A DNA stretch of 64,000 nucleotides from Sciurus carolinensis (GCF_902686445.1 NC_062217.1:81177258-81241257), one strand, 5' to 3'. Positions 47,515 through 60,939 are shown, counted from the first letter of the stretch. Numbers and translations: made by a program. The notes: a model not told the origin generated them from the letters alone.

Positions 47515-49030
47515 TCAGTTGGGCAAATAATACAGAAATAGAAAAATATGAAGAGACTTATAAGTAATAAGGAGAGATTGAATCAGTAATCAAAACCTCC
47601 CAACAAAGTGCAGCATCAGATATCTTCACTAAAAATTTCTGCCACTCACTCAGAGGTAATATTAGTTTTTCTCAGCTTATCTGAAAAGTCGAAGAGGACT
47701 CAATTCTATGAAACCAGAATTACCCTAAGAGCAAAGCCATATACGCTATAAGAAGTCTAAACTATAGACCTGTTCTTGATGAATGTTAATGTAAAAATCC
47801 TAAACAAAATACTAACAACTCAAATTCAATAGCATATTAAATAGATCATATTTAATACCAGAGATATTTTTCATGCAGGGACTCAGACCCAGGAAACAGA
47901 TTTGGGATTCTGGCAGGTGGAAGAAGATGCAATTCATGGTTGAGATATTAGTCATTCTTTATTCAGAGATGGAAACAGCCTCTAGCTGGCTACAGCTTTA
48001 GACCCCAGCCAGTTCCATTTTGCTTCTGTCAGTTCCATTTAGCCCCTTTTTGAATACAGTCCAAACAAAGAAGGCACACTGCCAACAGCATACATCAGTG
48101 GGCATGTACTCTCAAGCACATGTTTATGACCTCGAGTATATACACTGAATCAGAGTGTTTCTGACCTTGACTACACACTAATCATGGCCTTGGCAACATG
48201 ATAAGAACATAACATAAAGCATATCATAACCTGCTGGAAGCCTTAGCAAGGGAGCCTAACTATAGCCATTTTGGGCCTGCCCCAACAAATTTATCACTAG
48301 AATAAAAGAATGTTTCCATGTGCAAAAAAATCAACCAGTGTAACACACTACATTAATGTAATGAAGGATGGAAAACCACATGATTACTTCAGTTGATGCT
48401 GAAAAATCATTTCAATACAATTCAACACCCTTTATATGATAAAACACTCAACAAATTAGGAAAAGAAGGAAACTACCTCAGAATAATAAAGACCACGTAT
48501 AAAAATCCCCTAGCTAACATTGTAGTCAATGGTAAAACACTATAAGCCTTCTAAGATCAGAACCAAGACAAGGATGCCCACTCTCACCACTTCTATTCAA
48601 CATGGTATTGGAAGTTCTAACTAGAGTAATTAGTCAAGAAAAGGAAATTAAACGCATCCAAATATTTTAAAAAGAAGTAAAATTATCTTCTGTTAACATA
48701 TGATATGCTTGTATATGTAGAAAATCTAAATACGTCACTCAAAAGTATTAGAACTAATAAAAAAATTCGGCAAAGTTGCAAGATACCAAGTCAAAATACA
48801 AAAATCAACTGTGTTTCTATACACTAACAATGAACAATTCAAAAAGGAAATTAAGGTAACAATCCCATTTACAAAAAAATAAAAAATAAAAAATTTGGGA
48901 ATAAACATAACCAAGACTTATATACTGAGAACTAAAAAATATTGCTGAAAAAAATTGAAGAAAGCACAAATAAATATAAAGACATTTTATGTTTATGAGT
49001 TGGGAGAATTAATGTTATTAAGATGTTAAT
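47515..49030 (+). mobile_element. Old L1 ORF2 fragment in opposite orientation, hosting a solo LTR
   Basis: Plus-sense L1 ORF2 phrases: ATCAGTAATCAAAACCTCCC, TTCAATACAATTCAACACCC, AAGACAAGGATGCCCACTCT, CACTTCTATTCAACATGGTA, CAATCCCATTTAC. It covers the ORF2 region lying upstream of the part found in minus orientation at 46085-47510. Interrupted by an LTR at 47874-48287. Confidence 0.75.
47874..48287 (-). mobile_element. Solo LTR (414 bp, family not recognised)
   Basis: TG...CA ends; in minus sense it begins TGTTGGGGCAGGCCCAAAAT and ends GGGTCTGAGTCCCTGCA, with a TGAATAAAG polyadenylation signal about 110 bases before the end. It splits the plus-oriented L1. No clear target duplication is visible, so the exact ends are tentative. 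Confidence 0.65.
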
Positions 49031-49036
49031 TTTACC

Positions 49037-49596
49037 TGCTATAGTTTGTATCATAAATGTACTCCAAAGACCCATGTGACACTATTGGGAGGCACTGATA
49101 CCTTTCAGAGATGAGTCTGGTAGGAACACATTAGGTCAATTAGGGGCCTTCCCTTAAAGGGGTACAGGGACCATGGCCCTTCCTCTCCCTCTTTGCTTCC
49201 CATCCACCATGAGATGAGCAGGCCTCTTCTATCAGAAGTCCTCACCATGATATGCTGCCACAGGCCTAAAGCACAAAGCCAAGCTGAAGCATCAGAAACC
49301 ATGAACCAAAGTAAAGCTTTTCTCTCCTTTAGCTGATTATCACGGAGCATGCTGACACATGTGTATAATTCCAACAAGTCAGGACACTGAAGCAGGAGGA
49401 TTGCAAGTTTGAGGCCAACCGTGGCAATTTAGCAAAACCCTGTCTCAAAACTTAAAAAATAAGATTAAAAGGACTAGGTATGTAACTCAAGGGTGAAGTG
49501 CCCTTAGGTCCAATTCCAAGTAACAAACAAACAAAAAAGAATCCACCTTAAATTGATCATCTAAGGTATTTTGTCACAATGACAGAAAGTTATCAC
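49037..49596 (+). mobile_element. MaLR (ERVL-type) LTR interrupted by a SINE
   Basis: Starts TGCTATAGTTTGTATCATAA, includes CACTATTGGGAGGCACTGAT and CTCACCATGATATGCTGCCA. After the SINE it resumes with ATTTTGTCACAATGACAGAA and ends ATCACA. MaLR internal sequence follows. Confidence 0.65.
49335..49541 (+). mobile_element. Composite B1-like/ID SINE nested in the MaLR LTR
   Basis: Plus-oriented: CATGCTGACACATGTGTATA, GAAGCAGGAGGATTGCAAGT, AGCAAAACCCTGTCTCAAAA, then an ID-like half and an (ACAA)n tail. More diverged than the copy at 16183. Confidence 0.7.
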
Positions 49597-50240
49597 AGAA
49601 ATTTGGTACTGAGAAATGTGGTCATTGCTGTGACTTGTGCCTTAGCGGATGTGGAAAAAACTTTGAGATTGATTTGCAGGAGTTTGGAAGTTTGAGGAAG
49701 AAGGTAGAGAAGTGCTACAGAGGGTGCTGTAAGAAAAGTACAATGAACAATTCTGGTAAGGGCTCAAAAAACTAAACTGCTGATAGAAATGTGGACAATA
49801 CAGGCCAGACTGGGTAGGTTTCAGAGAGGAATGATGACTATATTGGAAATTGAATTAGAGGCTGTCCATATTACATTGTGCAAAGAATTTGGATTTTTTT
49901 TTTTTTGTCTGTGAGACTTTGTGAAAGGCCCAAGTCTATCTGGTGAAAATTTAAGGCCACACAGATCTCAGGATACAGGATGGATATTGTTGACAGCTAT
50001 TAGCCAAATTTACAGTGAAAATTGGGAGCACAAATCAGAGTGGAAAGGTCTGAATAATCCACAGTTTCCAATAAAAGGAATATGTTTAAAGCTGCAACAA
50101 ATCAGCATGTACCGACTAGTGCCATTAAAAAGAAACCAAGTACTTTAGATGAGGACAACAGGAAAGATACTTTGACGGTGTTTCAGGAATTAGCAAACCC
50201 CACCCATTGCAGGTTGAAAGATGTAAAAGTGTAAATTAAT
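49597..50240 (+). mobile_element. MaLR internal (non-coding gag-like) sequence
   Basis: Begins TTTGGTACTGAGAAATGTGG, the usual start of MaLR internal regions after the LTR, with GGACAATACAGGCCAGACTG later. No intact frame; the right-hand LTR is missing. Confidence 0.55.
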
Positions 50241-50325
50241 TTCAAAGACATTTCTTAGTGGAAGGAACCCCAGGGTACCTCACTTGCACAATATTACTAC
50301 ATTAAAAAATAAAAATTTAAAAATT

Positions 50326-51815
50326 GGCCTAGCGTATTTATGTAGGTCTATTTGTAGATTCTCTAATCTGACCCACTGATGAATGTGAATATCCCTGTGC
50401 CCATACCCTGCTTCTTGATTACTGTAACTGTATAATCAGTTTTAACATGGGGTAGAGTGATTCCTCTCACTTTACTTTTATTTTTCAAAATTGTGTTTGC
50501 TATTCTATGTCCTTTACCTTTTCAATTTTAAAATAAGCATATCTATGTCTACAAAAAACCTTGGGATCTTGACAGGAATTGAGTTAAACCTATATATCAG
50601 TTTGGGGAGCATTTATATCTGTACTATATTTAGCTTCCAATCCATGAACAGAGACTGACTCTTCATTTATTTTAGCTTTCTTTGGTTTCTTTTATCAGCA
50701 TTTTGTATTTTTCAGTATATAGATCCTGTGCTTGCGTTTTCAGATTATGCTTAAATACAATTGGTTCTCCATCTTTGGAAGGTTCCATACTCTTGAATTC
50801 AGCCAACCATGGATTGAAAATTTTGGGGAAAAAAATTACATTCCTACTGAGATATAGAGAAGCTTTTTCTTGTCATCATTCTCTAAACAAAATAGTATAA
50901 TAAAAGATTTACATGATTTTTATGTTGTTATGTTTTGTAAATAATACAGGGATGACTAAAGTGTAGTAGAGGATGGGTGTACATTATAGGCAGATACTAT
51001 GCCTTTATATAAGGGACTTGAGCATCTGGGGATTGTGATATATAAGATGGTGGGGGTAGAAGTTCCTGCAACCAATTCCCCTTTATATAGATAGACAACT
51101 GTATTTCATTTTCTTCAGTGCAATTATTAATGGCTTTGGGTTTCTAATGTCAGTGTCCATGTGTTCATTACTAGTATATAGAAATGTGATTACATTTTAT
51201 GTTGATCTTGCATCCTGAGACCTTGTAGAATTCATGTTTGTCACAGGTGTGTATTTAATTTTTTTTTTATTCCTTTTGATTTTATCCAGTTTGTCTAAAG
51301 AGGGACAGCTTTATTTCTTCCTTTCTAATTGCATTCAACTATCTTGAAGGAAAGTAGTGTGAGGGGACATCCTTGCCCTGTTCCTGATCATAAGGAGGAA
51401 ATCTTATTTCTCATTATTTAATATTATATTAGCTTGTTACTAATTATGTATTAGGTTGTTTTTGTTTCTTTGTAGATGTCCTCTATCAAACTGATAAAAT
51501 CATACTCATTCTAGATTGTTGAGCATTTTTAGAATAAAGTTCTGTTGGATTTTGTCAAATGCCTTTTCTGTATCAAATAATATAATCACATAGCTTTTCT
51601 TATTTAAATTGAACATATGTGGTTATGTGGATTTGTTTTCAAATACCATACCAGTTTTGTATCACTGGAGTAAAATCTACTTTGTTGTGGTGCATAATTC
51701 TTCTGACACATTGATAGATTTGACATGCTAATATTTCACTGAGGATTTTACTGATAATACTATTGCATTTTTGGCTGTTAAGTGACAAGTAGAGTGAATA
51801 AGGTTCCTTTTCCAA
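50326..51815 (-). mobile_element. Old L1 ORF2 fragment, interrupted by a DNA transposon
   Basis: Reversed ORF2 with ATCTGACCCACTGATGAATG... at the left, GAGGGGACATCCTTGCCCTG and GGATTTTGTCAAATGCCTTT at the right. Interrupted at about 50745-51105. Confidence 0.65.
50745..51105 (-). mobile_element. Tigger/MER2-like DNA transposon fragment
   Basis: In minus sense: AATTGGTTGCAGGAACTTCT, CCCCAGATGCTCAAGTCCCT, TATATAAAGGCATAGTATCT and ATTTTCAATCCATGGTTGGC. The order and content match the pogo-type non-autonomous repeats that I recall. Non-coding. Confidence 0.6.
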
Positions 51816-52044
51816 CCTTAACCCTAAAATCTAGTCTTGATACTTCTTGATCTTAAACTTTTTAAAAAATATGCTTGATTTTAAGTTGAATTTCATTACC
51901 ATTAAATTGCTTTTACATGAGTTTTACTTACACATATATGTTGTTGATAATTCCAAGATATTTTAGAAAGAATTTGAGGCTTAATTTTAAAATTATGTAT
52001 CTATTATATGTGGTTAAGTAACCAAAATATGCTTATTGGATGGT

Positions 52045-52225
52045 ATCAATGTGTCAGGCACTGCGATAATCATTTTTAACCTATTATCTTATTTAAAGTT
52101 GGCAAATTCTATGAGAAACTGAAGTTCAGAGAGGCTATTTCACTTGTCTAACTTTACTCATCAGTGAGATCTAGAAAAAATAGATCAGGCATTCAAAGTC
52201 AGGGATTTCTGATTCAAAATTGTGT
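52045..52225 (+). mobile_element. MIR SINE
   Basis: GTGTCAGGCACTGCGATAAT, TATTATCTTATTTAAAGTTG and ACTGAAGTTCAGAGAGGCTA follow the conserved MIR core order. Confidence 0.65.
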
Positions 52226-52261
52226 ACATGATGACAATGGATATGCTAATTGCCCTGGGTT

Positions 52262-55200
52262 TTTATTTGTTCTTTTTACATATACATGAAAGTAGAGTGT
52301 ATTTTAACATATATACATGGAATATAAATTATTCTCATTAAGATCCATTGTTGTGATTGTACATGATATGGAATTTCACTGGTCATGTATTCATATATGA
52401 ACATAGGTAGGTTACATTCGATTCATACTACTGTGTTTCCTATATCCATTCTCCCTACCTTACCCACATTCCCCTTTGTCTAACCCACTGAATTTCTATT
52501 CTTCCCTCTGCCCACTTATTGTGTGTTACCATCCACATTTCAAGGATAACTTTTGGCCTTTGCTTTTTTGGGACTGGCTTCTTTCACTTAGCATATTCTC
52601 TAGTTCCATCCATTTACCAGCAAATGTCATAATTTCATTCTTCTTTATGGATGAATATTATTCCATTGTGTATATATACCACATTTTCTTTATCCATTCA
52701 TCTGTTGAAGGGTACCTAGGTGGCTCCATAGCTTAGCTATTGTGAATTGATCTGCTATAAACATTGATGTGGCTGCATCACTGTGTTATGCTAATTTAAA
52801 TCCTTTGGGTAAATGCTGAAGAGTGGAGTAAATGGTTAAGTGGTGGTTTCATTCCTGAGTTTTCTGAGGAATCTCCATACTACTTTCCATAGTGGTTACA
52901 TCAATTTGCAATCCCACCAGCAACGTATGAGTGAAACTTTTCTCCCACATCCTTGCCAACATTTATTATTACTTGTATTCTTGATAACTGCCTTTATGAC
53001 TGGAGTGAGATGGAATCTCAGTGTAATTTTAATTTGCATTTATCTAATTGCTAGAGGTTTTGAAGATTTTTTTCCTATACTTGTTGACCATTTGCATTTC
53101 TTCTTCTGTGAAATACCTGTTTAGTTCCTTTACCTGTTTATTGATGGGATTATTTGGGGGGGGGGTTGGTGTTAAGTTTTTTGAATTCTTCATATATCCT
53201 GGGAATTAGTGCTCTATCTGAGCAGCACGTGGCAAAGATTTTCTCCCATTCTGTAGACTCTCTCTTCACATTCTTGATTGTTTCCTTTGCTGTGAAGAAG
53301 ATTTTTAGTTTAAATTCATCCTATTTATTGTTTCTTGATTTTTACTTCTCATGCTTTAGGAAGTAGATTGCTAAGTCAACATGTTGGAGAGTTGGGCCTA
53401 CTTTTTCTTCTAGTAGGTGCAGGATCTCTGGTGTAACGCCTAGGTCCTTGATCCACTTTGAGTTGAATTTTGTGCAGGGTGAGAGATAGGAGTTAAATTT
53501 CATTTACTACATATGGATTTCCAGTTTTCTCAGAACTACTGGTTGAAGAGGCTATCTTTTCTGCAATGTATATTTATGGCATCTTTGTCTAGTATGAGAT
53601 AACTGTATTTATATGGGTTTGTCTCTGTGTCTTGTATTCTGTTCCATTGGTCTTCATGTATCTTTTGGTAGTAATACCCTGCTGTTTTTGTTACTATAGC
53701 TCTGTAGTATAATTTAAGTTCTGGTATTGTGATGCCTCCTGTGACACTTTTTCTCACTAAGGATTGCTTTGGATATTCTGGACCTCTTAGTTTTCCAAAT
53801 GAATTTCATAACTGCCTTTTCTATTTCTATGAAGAACAGCATTAGAATTTTAATAGGAATTTCATTAAATCTGTATAGTGCTTTTGGTAGGATGGCCATT
53901 TTGACAATATTAATTATGCCTTTACAAAAGCGAGGGAGGTCTTTCCATCCTCTAAGGTCTTCTTCAATTTCTTTCTTTAGTGTTCTGTAGTTTTCACTGT
54001 AAAGATCTTTTCACCTCTTTTGTTAGATTGATTTCTAAGTTTCATTTTGTTTTTGAGGCTATTGTGAATGGGATAGTATTCCTAATTTCTCTTTCAGTTG
54101 ATTCATCATTGGTGTATAGGAACACAATTGATTTGGGGGTATTAACTTTATATCCTGATACTTTGTTGAATTTATTTGTGAGTTCTAGTTTTCTGGTGGA
54201 GTTTTTTGGGTCTAACTTTGTTGAATTTATTTGTGATTCAAGTTTTCTGGTGGGGTTTTTTTGGGTCTTCTAAATTGAGAATCATGTTGTTAACCAATAG
54301 GGATAGTTTGAGCTCTTTTTTTTTCTTTTCTTTTCCCTTCAATTTCTTTTTTTTCCTAACTTCTCTGACTAGTGTTTCAAGAACTATATTGAATAGAAGA
54401 GGTAAAAGAGGACATCCTTGTCTTGTTCCAGTTGTTAAAGGGAATGCTTTAAATTTTTCTCTATTTAGAATGATGTCCCAGGGTTTAACATGTACGACTT
54501 TTACAATGTTCAGGTATGTTCCTACTATCCCTAGTTTTTCTAGTGTTTTGAGTATAAATTGAATGCTTAATTTTTTCAAATGCTTTTTCTGCATCTTTCG
54601 AGATAATAATGTGATTCTATCTTTATGTCTACTTATGTGAATTATGTTTATTGATTTCTGTTTGTTGAACCAATCTTGCATTCCTGGAATGAGCCTTACT
54701 TGATATGGTGCCCTATCTCTTTAATGTTTCTCTCTGTGTGATTTGCCAGTATCTTATTAATAATTTTTGCATCTATGCTCATCAGTTATACTGTCCTGAA
54801 ATTTTCTTTCCTCAGTATGTCTTTGTCTGATTTTGGCATCAGAGTGATACTAGCTTCATCAGAGTGATGCTAGAGTTTGGAAAGTTTCCCTCCTTTTCTG
54901 TTTCATGGAATAATTTAAGGAGGATTGGTATTAGTTCTTATTTGAAGGTCCTGGTAGAACTCTGCTGAGAATCTATTTGATCCTGGGCTTTTCTTTGTTG
55001 GTAGGCTTTTGATGGCATCTCAATTTCATTGCTTGAAATTGATCTGTTTAAATTTTCTATGTCCTCTTGATTCAATATGGGTAGGTCATATGTCTCTAGA
55101 AATTTGTAAATGTCTTCAAAATTCTCTGTTTTATTGGAGTATAAATTTCCAAAATGGTTTCTGATTACCATCTGCATTTCAGTACTGTCTATGGTAATAT

Positions 55201-58200
55201 TTCCTTTATCATCATGAATATTAGTAATTATAGCTTTTTTCTCTCTCTTCATTAGTTTGGCTAAGCGTTTATCAATCTTATTTTTTTAAGAAACAACTTT
55301 TTGAAATTTTGTTGTATTTTGTTTCAATTTCATTAATTTTTGGCTCTAATTATTTCCTGTCTTCTGCTTTTGGTGTTAATTTGTTCTTCTTTTCCATGGG
55401 CCTTGAGATGTGGTGTTAGGTTATTTGGTGACATTTTATTCTTTTAATGAATGAGCTCAATGCAGTGAACTTTCCTCTTAGTACTGCCTTCATAGGGTCC
55501 CAGAGATTTTGGTATGTTGTGTCACTATTATCATTTACCTCTAAGTTTTTTTTTTTTATTTCATCCCTGATTTGTTCTTCTAATCATTTGTTATTAAATA
55601 GCATATTATGTAGTCTCCACATGTTAGAGTAGCTTCTATGTTTTATTTTGTCGTTGATTTCTAATTTCATCCCATTATGATCTGATAGAATGCAAGGTAT
55701 AATCTCTCTCTTTTTTAAGTTTGTTAAGAGATGATTTGTGGCTGAAAATATCATCTCTTTTAGAGAAGGATCTGTGTGCTGCTGAGAAGAAAGTATATTT
55801 CTTATTAGATGGTAGTCTATATATGTCTGTTAAGTCTAAATTATTAATTGTATTTTTTAGTTCTATAGCTTCTTTATTTAGTTTTTGTTTGGAGGATTTA
55901 TCCAGTGGTGGGAGAGGTGTGCTAAAGTCAACTAGTATTATTTTGTTGTGGTCTATTTGATTCTTGAAATTGAGAAGGGTTTATCTGATGTACATAGATG
56001 CTCCATTGTTTGGGGCATAAATATTTACAATTGTTATATCTTGTTGATGTATATTTCCCTTAATCAGTATGAAATGACCTTCTTCATCTCTTCTAATTAA
56101 CTTTGACTTGAAGTCCATTTTATCTAATATGAGGATAGAAACCCCTTCTTGTTTATGAGATTCATGTGGATGATTTGTTTTTCCCCATCCTTTTAACTAG
56201 AGTCTGTGGAAGTCTTTACCTACGAGGGGATCTCTCTTGGAGAGAGCATATTTTTGGGTCTTGTTTTTTAATCTAATCTGCCAGTCTGTGTCTTTTGATT
56301 GATAAATTTAGACCATTTACGTTCAAAGTTATTATTGAAAAATCATTTTTATTCCCTGTCATTTTGATTTCTGGTTTTTAATTTGAATTAGTTTATTTGC
56401 TTTGATGATTTTCACTTTATATTTTTATTTCTTCTTCATGAAATATTTTCTTGAGTATGTTTTGTAGTGCAGGCTTTCTAGTTGTGAATTCTTTCAGATT
56501 TTGTTAATTATGAAAGATTTTTATTTCATCATCAATTCTGAAGCTTAATTTTTCTGGGTATAGTATTCTTGGCTGGCATTCATTTTCTTTCAGAAAACAT
56601 CTTTTTGCCATGGTCAAGTTTATTTTTAGGATTATATACTTTGTCTTTTTTTTGCCTGAGACTCTCTTCCAAGGGGCACAATCTGCTAGTGATGCTTTTC
56701 ATTGAATTTTTAATTTGGTTTATTGATTCCTTTACTTCAAGGATTTCTGCTTAATTTTTTTCAGAATCGCTCTTTATTGAAGTGATCTCTTACTTCCTAT
56801 ATTTTCTCCCCGATTTCACTTCTTAAATTGTCCTTTACCTCACAGATCAGTTTGACTATGAACATCCTCTGATATTTCTTCCATTGTGGTGTCCATGGAT
56901 TCTGTTATTGGAATATCTTGTTTTTTCATGTTGCTTGTGTGTCAGTTCATCTAACAGTATGGATCTGAGACAATAGAATTTCTACCCTGTAAACTTATAG
57001 TGACCCTGAAAGTTTCTAGTACCTCAGTGGTTAGGGGGAGACAAATAATAACAACAATCAATGCAGGCAATATACAGCATTAAACCAAATAGTTCATGCT
57101 ATGAAATCTACAATGCTAATTGTCAAAATAAATAGAAATGATATAATCAGTTATTGCCAACAGTAAAAACAGTAAGTTTGCAAAAGGGTTTACAATTTTG
57201 AATGGTGGACAGGGAGAGAACAGAATGTAATGTGATAATTATTAGGTAGAAGGGGAGAAAATAGAAGTAAAAAGTTAAAGAAAGAGTAAGAGAAAGAACA
57301 ATAGAGACTGCCTGTTAGTAGAAGAAAAGAGAAAAATAGAATCAAGGGAAACATAAGTGAGAGGAATATATATATATATTCCTTTATATATATATATATA
57401 TAAAGTAAAAATTTTAAAAATGAATATAAAAGAATACAAAACAAAACCAAAATATACTAATCAAATATCCTAGTCTTTAAATACTGATTCATGAAAAATA
57501 ACTTGTTTCAAAAATGCTAGAAATGAGAAAAAAGCAAAAATGATTATGTATGTATCCCTGAACCAGTCAGGTCACAATTAAACAGAGAAAAGAAGAAAAA
57601 AAAAAAAAGATCTCAATGAAAAGTTAAAAAATTGTTTCCGGTTGGAGTTCAAAAGATTCTCAGCTTCCCTTCTCAGCAATTTAAAGTTAGGTGACCTGGA
57701 GTTGATGCTTGCTGCACCCTCCGGATGGAATTGCTAGAGTGTGAGAAGAAATCCCTAGGTGGGGCTCCTAGAGGTGGGGTTTAGGCTTAGGTAGGTTCCA
57801 GGTTTTTTATTGAATGGCAGTTGGTCTGAAGATTTTAAATCAGCTCACCTCTAGGGCCCAGCATTTTCCAGTCCATTCCAGAAGACTGTACCCCAGGGAT
57901 CATCCCCCCTGGGTTCTATTCATGTGGTGATAGAGCCAATTCTTAGTTCACTCCATCACCTGCAGACACCATGTTTCCTGGTCTTGAGTTCAATCTCCAA
58001 ACTCAGTCTCTCCTGCCCACCCCCAGCCTTTTGAATTCCTGGCCAGGCATTTCTCTCCCAATTAACCCTACAAGTGGTTGGATTGGTAGGGGGTCAGGGG
58101 GCAGGGAGGCAGAGGGATTTCCATGACAAGTAGTCCCCCTGTGTAAACCCATCTCCACATTTGAATTTCTTCTGGCCACTTAGGCACACTCTATGTTGTG

Positions 58201-58712
58201 CAGTGTGGGTTTGCCAGGCCTGTATTTTGGGCCAAACTCCTGTTTGCCAGGAATTGGCTCTCCCAGCTGCTAGCCCCTGTGCTGTGGCTGCAAAATGGTT
58301 CCTTCCTCTGTCTTCTGCAGGTGGCTTAGAGAGAAGTGGCTTCTTTCCTACACAAGGATATTGTTTAGTTGGGCAATGTCTTTGACCTCTGATCTTTCTG
58401 TACCCAAATACCCCTCAAGCCTGCTAAAAATGCAGTTTCCTTTCATTCCCTTACCCCTCCACTTTGCTCATGCAGGGACTTCTCTGGCTTGTGCCTCCAG
58501 CCACAGCAGTGGCTGTGGTGCAGGTGTTTTTTTCCTTAATGTATCCAACCTTCTGAGTCCCTGATCTGCTTTGAATGTCCAGTATTAAATCCTAGTAAAG
58601 TTCATTTTTTTGTTCACCCACCTTGCTGAGAAGCTGCCTATCTGCTTTCTTGGTTTCACACCATGAAGAAGCCAAGAAAGTGACCTTCTCTATTCCTCCA
58701 TCTTGAAATAAC
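52262..58712 (-). mobile_element. Older, decayed near-full-length L1 (copy III)
   Basis: Same architecture as the young copies but much more diverged: 3' UTR (52262-52560), ORF2 remnants (52560-56365), ORF1 remnants (56400-56940) and a long 5' UTR (57000-58712) whose sense start is CAAGATGGAGGAATAG. The reverse-transcriptase active site, FADD in the young copies, reads LVNN here (segment near 54300), and the frame is broken many times. The coiled-coil part of ORF1 is partly deleted around 56600-56800. Confidence 0.88.
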
Positions 58713-58974
58713 CTGTTTTGTTAATTTTACAATATATACATGTTTGGAAGCATCATATCATATCCCATAAATGTAACAATTATTTTTTCAATCAATAATA
58801 AATTCCATGAACGTAAAGACAACCTCTTAAAGTTGAAAAGAGGAAATTGAGGTTTGTTTTCATAATATCAAACAGTGAAATATGACCAAAGAAGAAGTTT
58901 TTTCTAATATATGATGTTAACTATATGTATTATAACTACTTATACATTTTAACAAATCACCCCAAATGTTGCTT
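58713..58974. other. Unique intronic sequence
   Basis: A/T-rich, no feature seen. Confidence 0.4.
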
Positions 58975-59145
58975 TTAAGAGTATGAGCATGAGTTATATG
59001 GATCTGGGTTCCAATCCCATTTTGCCACTTACTAGCTGTGTGACCCTAGTGAATAATTTTATCTCCCTAAACCTCACTTTTCAAAATTTTGCAATTGAGA
59101 ATAGTAATAACTATTTTACAATATTGCTATGAGGATTAAATGTTT
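58975..59145 (+). mobile_element. MIR SINE
   Basis: GATCTGGGTTCCAATCCCAT, TTGCCACTTACTAGCTGTGT and GACCCTAGTGAATAATTTTA follow the MIR core, then TATTGCTATGAGGATTAAAT. Confidence 0.8.
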
Positions 59146-59559
59146 GGTTTATTAAAATCCCAGTATATTCTGGCTATTACAATTAACATATTAAGATTTA
59201 GAAAGAATATTTTTGTAACTATTCCTATAGAAGGAATAAAATTTATTATTTGTTACAAAGTAACCCTTGTTTCTTAATTTGAGATTTTCTGCAAAAATTC
59301 TGGCCTTTTGCAAGAAGTTTGTATTTTAGTACTAAGATATATATCATTAGTTACCAAATACATCAATATGTTTAATATCAGGAAGGATTGGTGTTTACAA
59401 TTCATAGTTTATGAAAGGACAATTGTTTGGCTCCCTAAGTGATTGTCTTCCAAACAGCTATGCCAGATAAAGTTCCATCTTCTATATCACTTCTTTTAAA
59501 TATGTGGATATATTTAAAAACCTTGATGAAATGCTTCATTTGCCTTTCCTCTCTTCCAG
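59146..59559. other. Intron sequence before exon d
   Basis: Unique sequence leading into the polypyrimidine tract TTGCCTTTCCTCTCTTCCAG of the acceptor. Confidence 0.5.
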
Positions 59560-59634
59560 CTTTGGTTCTCCTTTTTTAATGGATTCTCTGGGCAGATTAT
59601 ATTTGAGCATTGGTGCATCAGCTTGTACAATGTG
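59560..59634 (+). CDS. ATP8A2-like P4-ATPase, exon d (M5-M6 loop)
   Basis: Acceptor CTCTCTTCCAG, donor GTAAGC, 75 bp, phase 0, 25 codons: [20 protein letters not shown] then SLYNV. The family core NGFSGQ..FE.WCI.LYNV is present. The preceding intron is 29.5 kb, enlarged mostly by L1 sequence. The next exon (in ATP8A2 the one beginning near FTALPPFTLG) was not found before position 64000. Confidence 0.92.
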
Positions 59635-60939
59635 GTAAGCATCCTCTTCCTCTCTCCGATAGCATGCATAAGTTCAAGGACATTCCTTTACTGTCTGTGT
59701 CTGGGAAGAGTTTCTAAGTCATCCATGTACTTAGCACACAGCACAGATACATCTTTAGAGACTTTGTTGCCATGACAAATCATGCAGAAGTTCAAACTCT
59801 CCACATGTATTTTCAATCACAACAGACCATTTTAGAGTAAGTATATGAAATGTGTACCAAATGTACAGTTATGATGATAAAATATATGAAAGCATGTTAG
59901 TCTATGCCTGTGCAAATTTTTCATGGTTTTAAATCAAGGGAAAATTACTAAACTTTATCTAAACCCATTCAATTTAAAGGATAAGATTTAGATTTACCTA
60001 CTTTTGCATATATGTATATGTGTGTGTTTACATTGTAATTCTATGTCCTTTTAAACCTCCTGGTTAAAAACTAATGTGAAAAATATATCATGCATTTGTA
60101 CTAAATAATAAATTTTATCTTGTTTTATATTAAATATTTTCTGTTTTAATTGAATTTTCTAAAATTAAAAAATATCCCATGATTTGGGATTTAAATCATT
60201 TGGAAATCAAAAATTAGCCACATTATTTTCTCTCTCTCTCTTTTTTTTCTTTCCTCCTTCCTCTCTTTCTTTCTTTCTTCCTTTCTTTTCATGTTGTTAT
60301 TCCACTTTAAGACTTTGAGGATTAGAGATCAGGTTTCCAGCAAGTATAACATGATGCCTCTCTTGTACTGAATTTTTCTCCTAGGAGCTTAAATTCAGAA
60401 ACAGCACAGGCATATGTCACTAAACAGAAGACATTGAATGTCCAATAATATAAAAATGTCTAGCTCTGTGAATAATTAATTTGTGTTGATGCTCATGGCT
60501 TGATGTATTTGACAAGAGCATAGCAGCAATGAGGCTATGCACAAAATTGTCTTTACTAGACCCTTGGTCACAGAGATAATATTGATCAACCTTCTTTAAA
60601 GGTTCCTAAGTGGTGAAGACAGTGGCAGAATCTTTCCTCTCTCCTAGAAAAATTGCTGTCAATGTATAAACCCAGATATTGATCATTGGAATCTTATATT
60701 TTTATAATAGGAAACAGATGTGTTTTTTTTGTTGTTGTTGTTGTTGTTTATTAACTTGGTTTTGGCAAGCAGGAAATGGATGATATGAATATTCCATTAC
60801 ACATACATTTTACTGATAGAAAAAAAAAAAAAAAAAAGCCCAAGACATTCAGTCTTCACAGTACCAGAGATAGACTCTTCTGTTTGCTTATTTTATAATC
60901 ACATCAATTGTCATACTATTTCTATAGGTCATGTATTAT
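59635..60939. other. Intron sequence after exon d with simple repeats
   Basis: A pyrimidine-rich low-complexity tract at 60229-60290, (TTG)n at 60730-60750 and an A-run at 60821-60838. No further flippase exon found. Confidence 0.5.

Noticed and set aside
16652..59634. Processed pseudogene of ATP8A2
   Set aside because: The coding segments are separated by large introns with proper splice sites and matching phases, so it is not a retrocopy.
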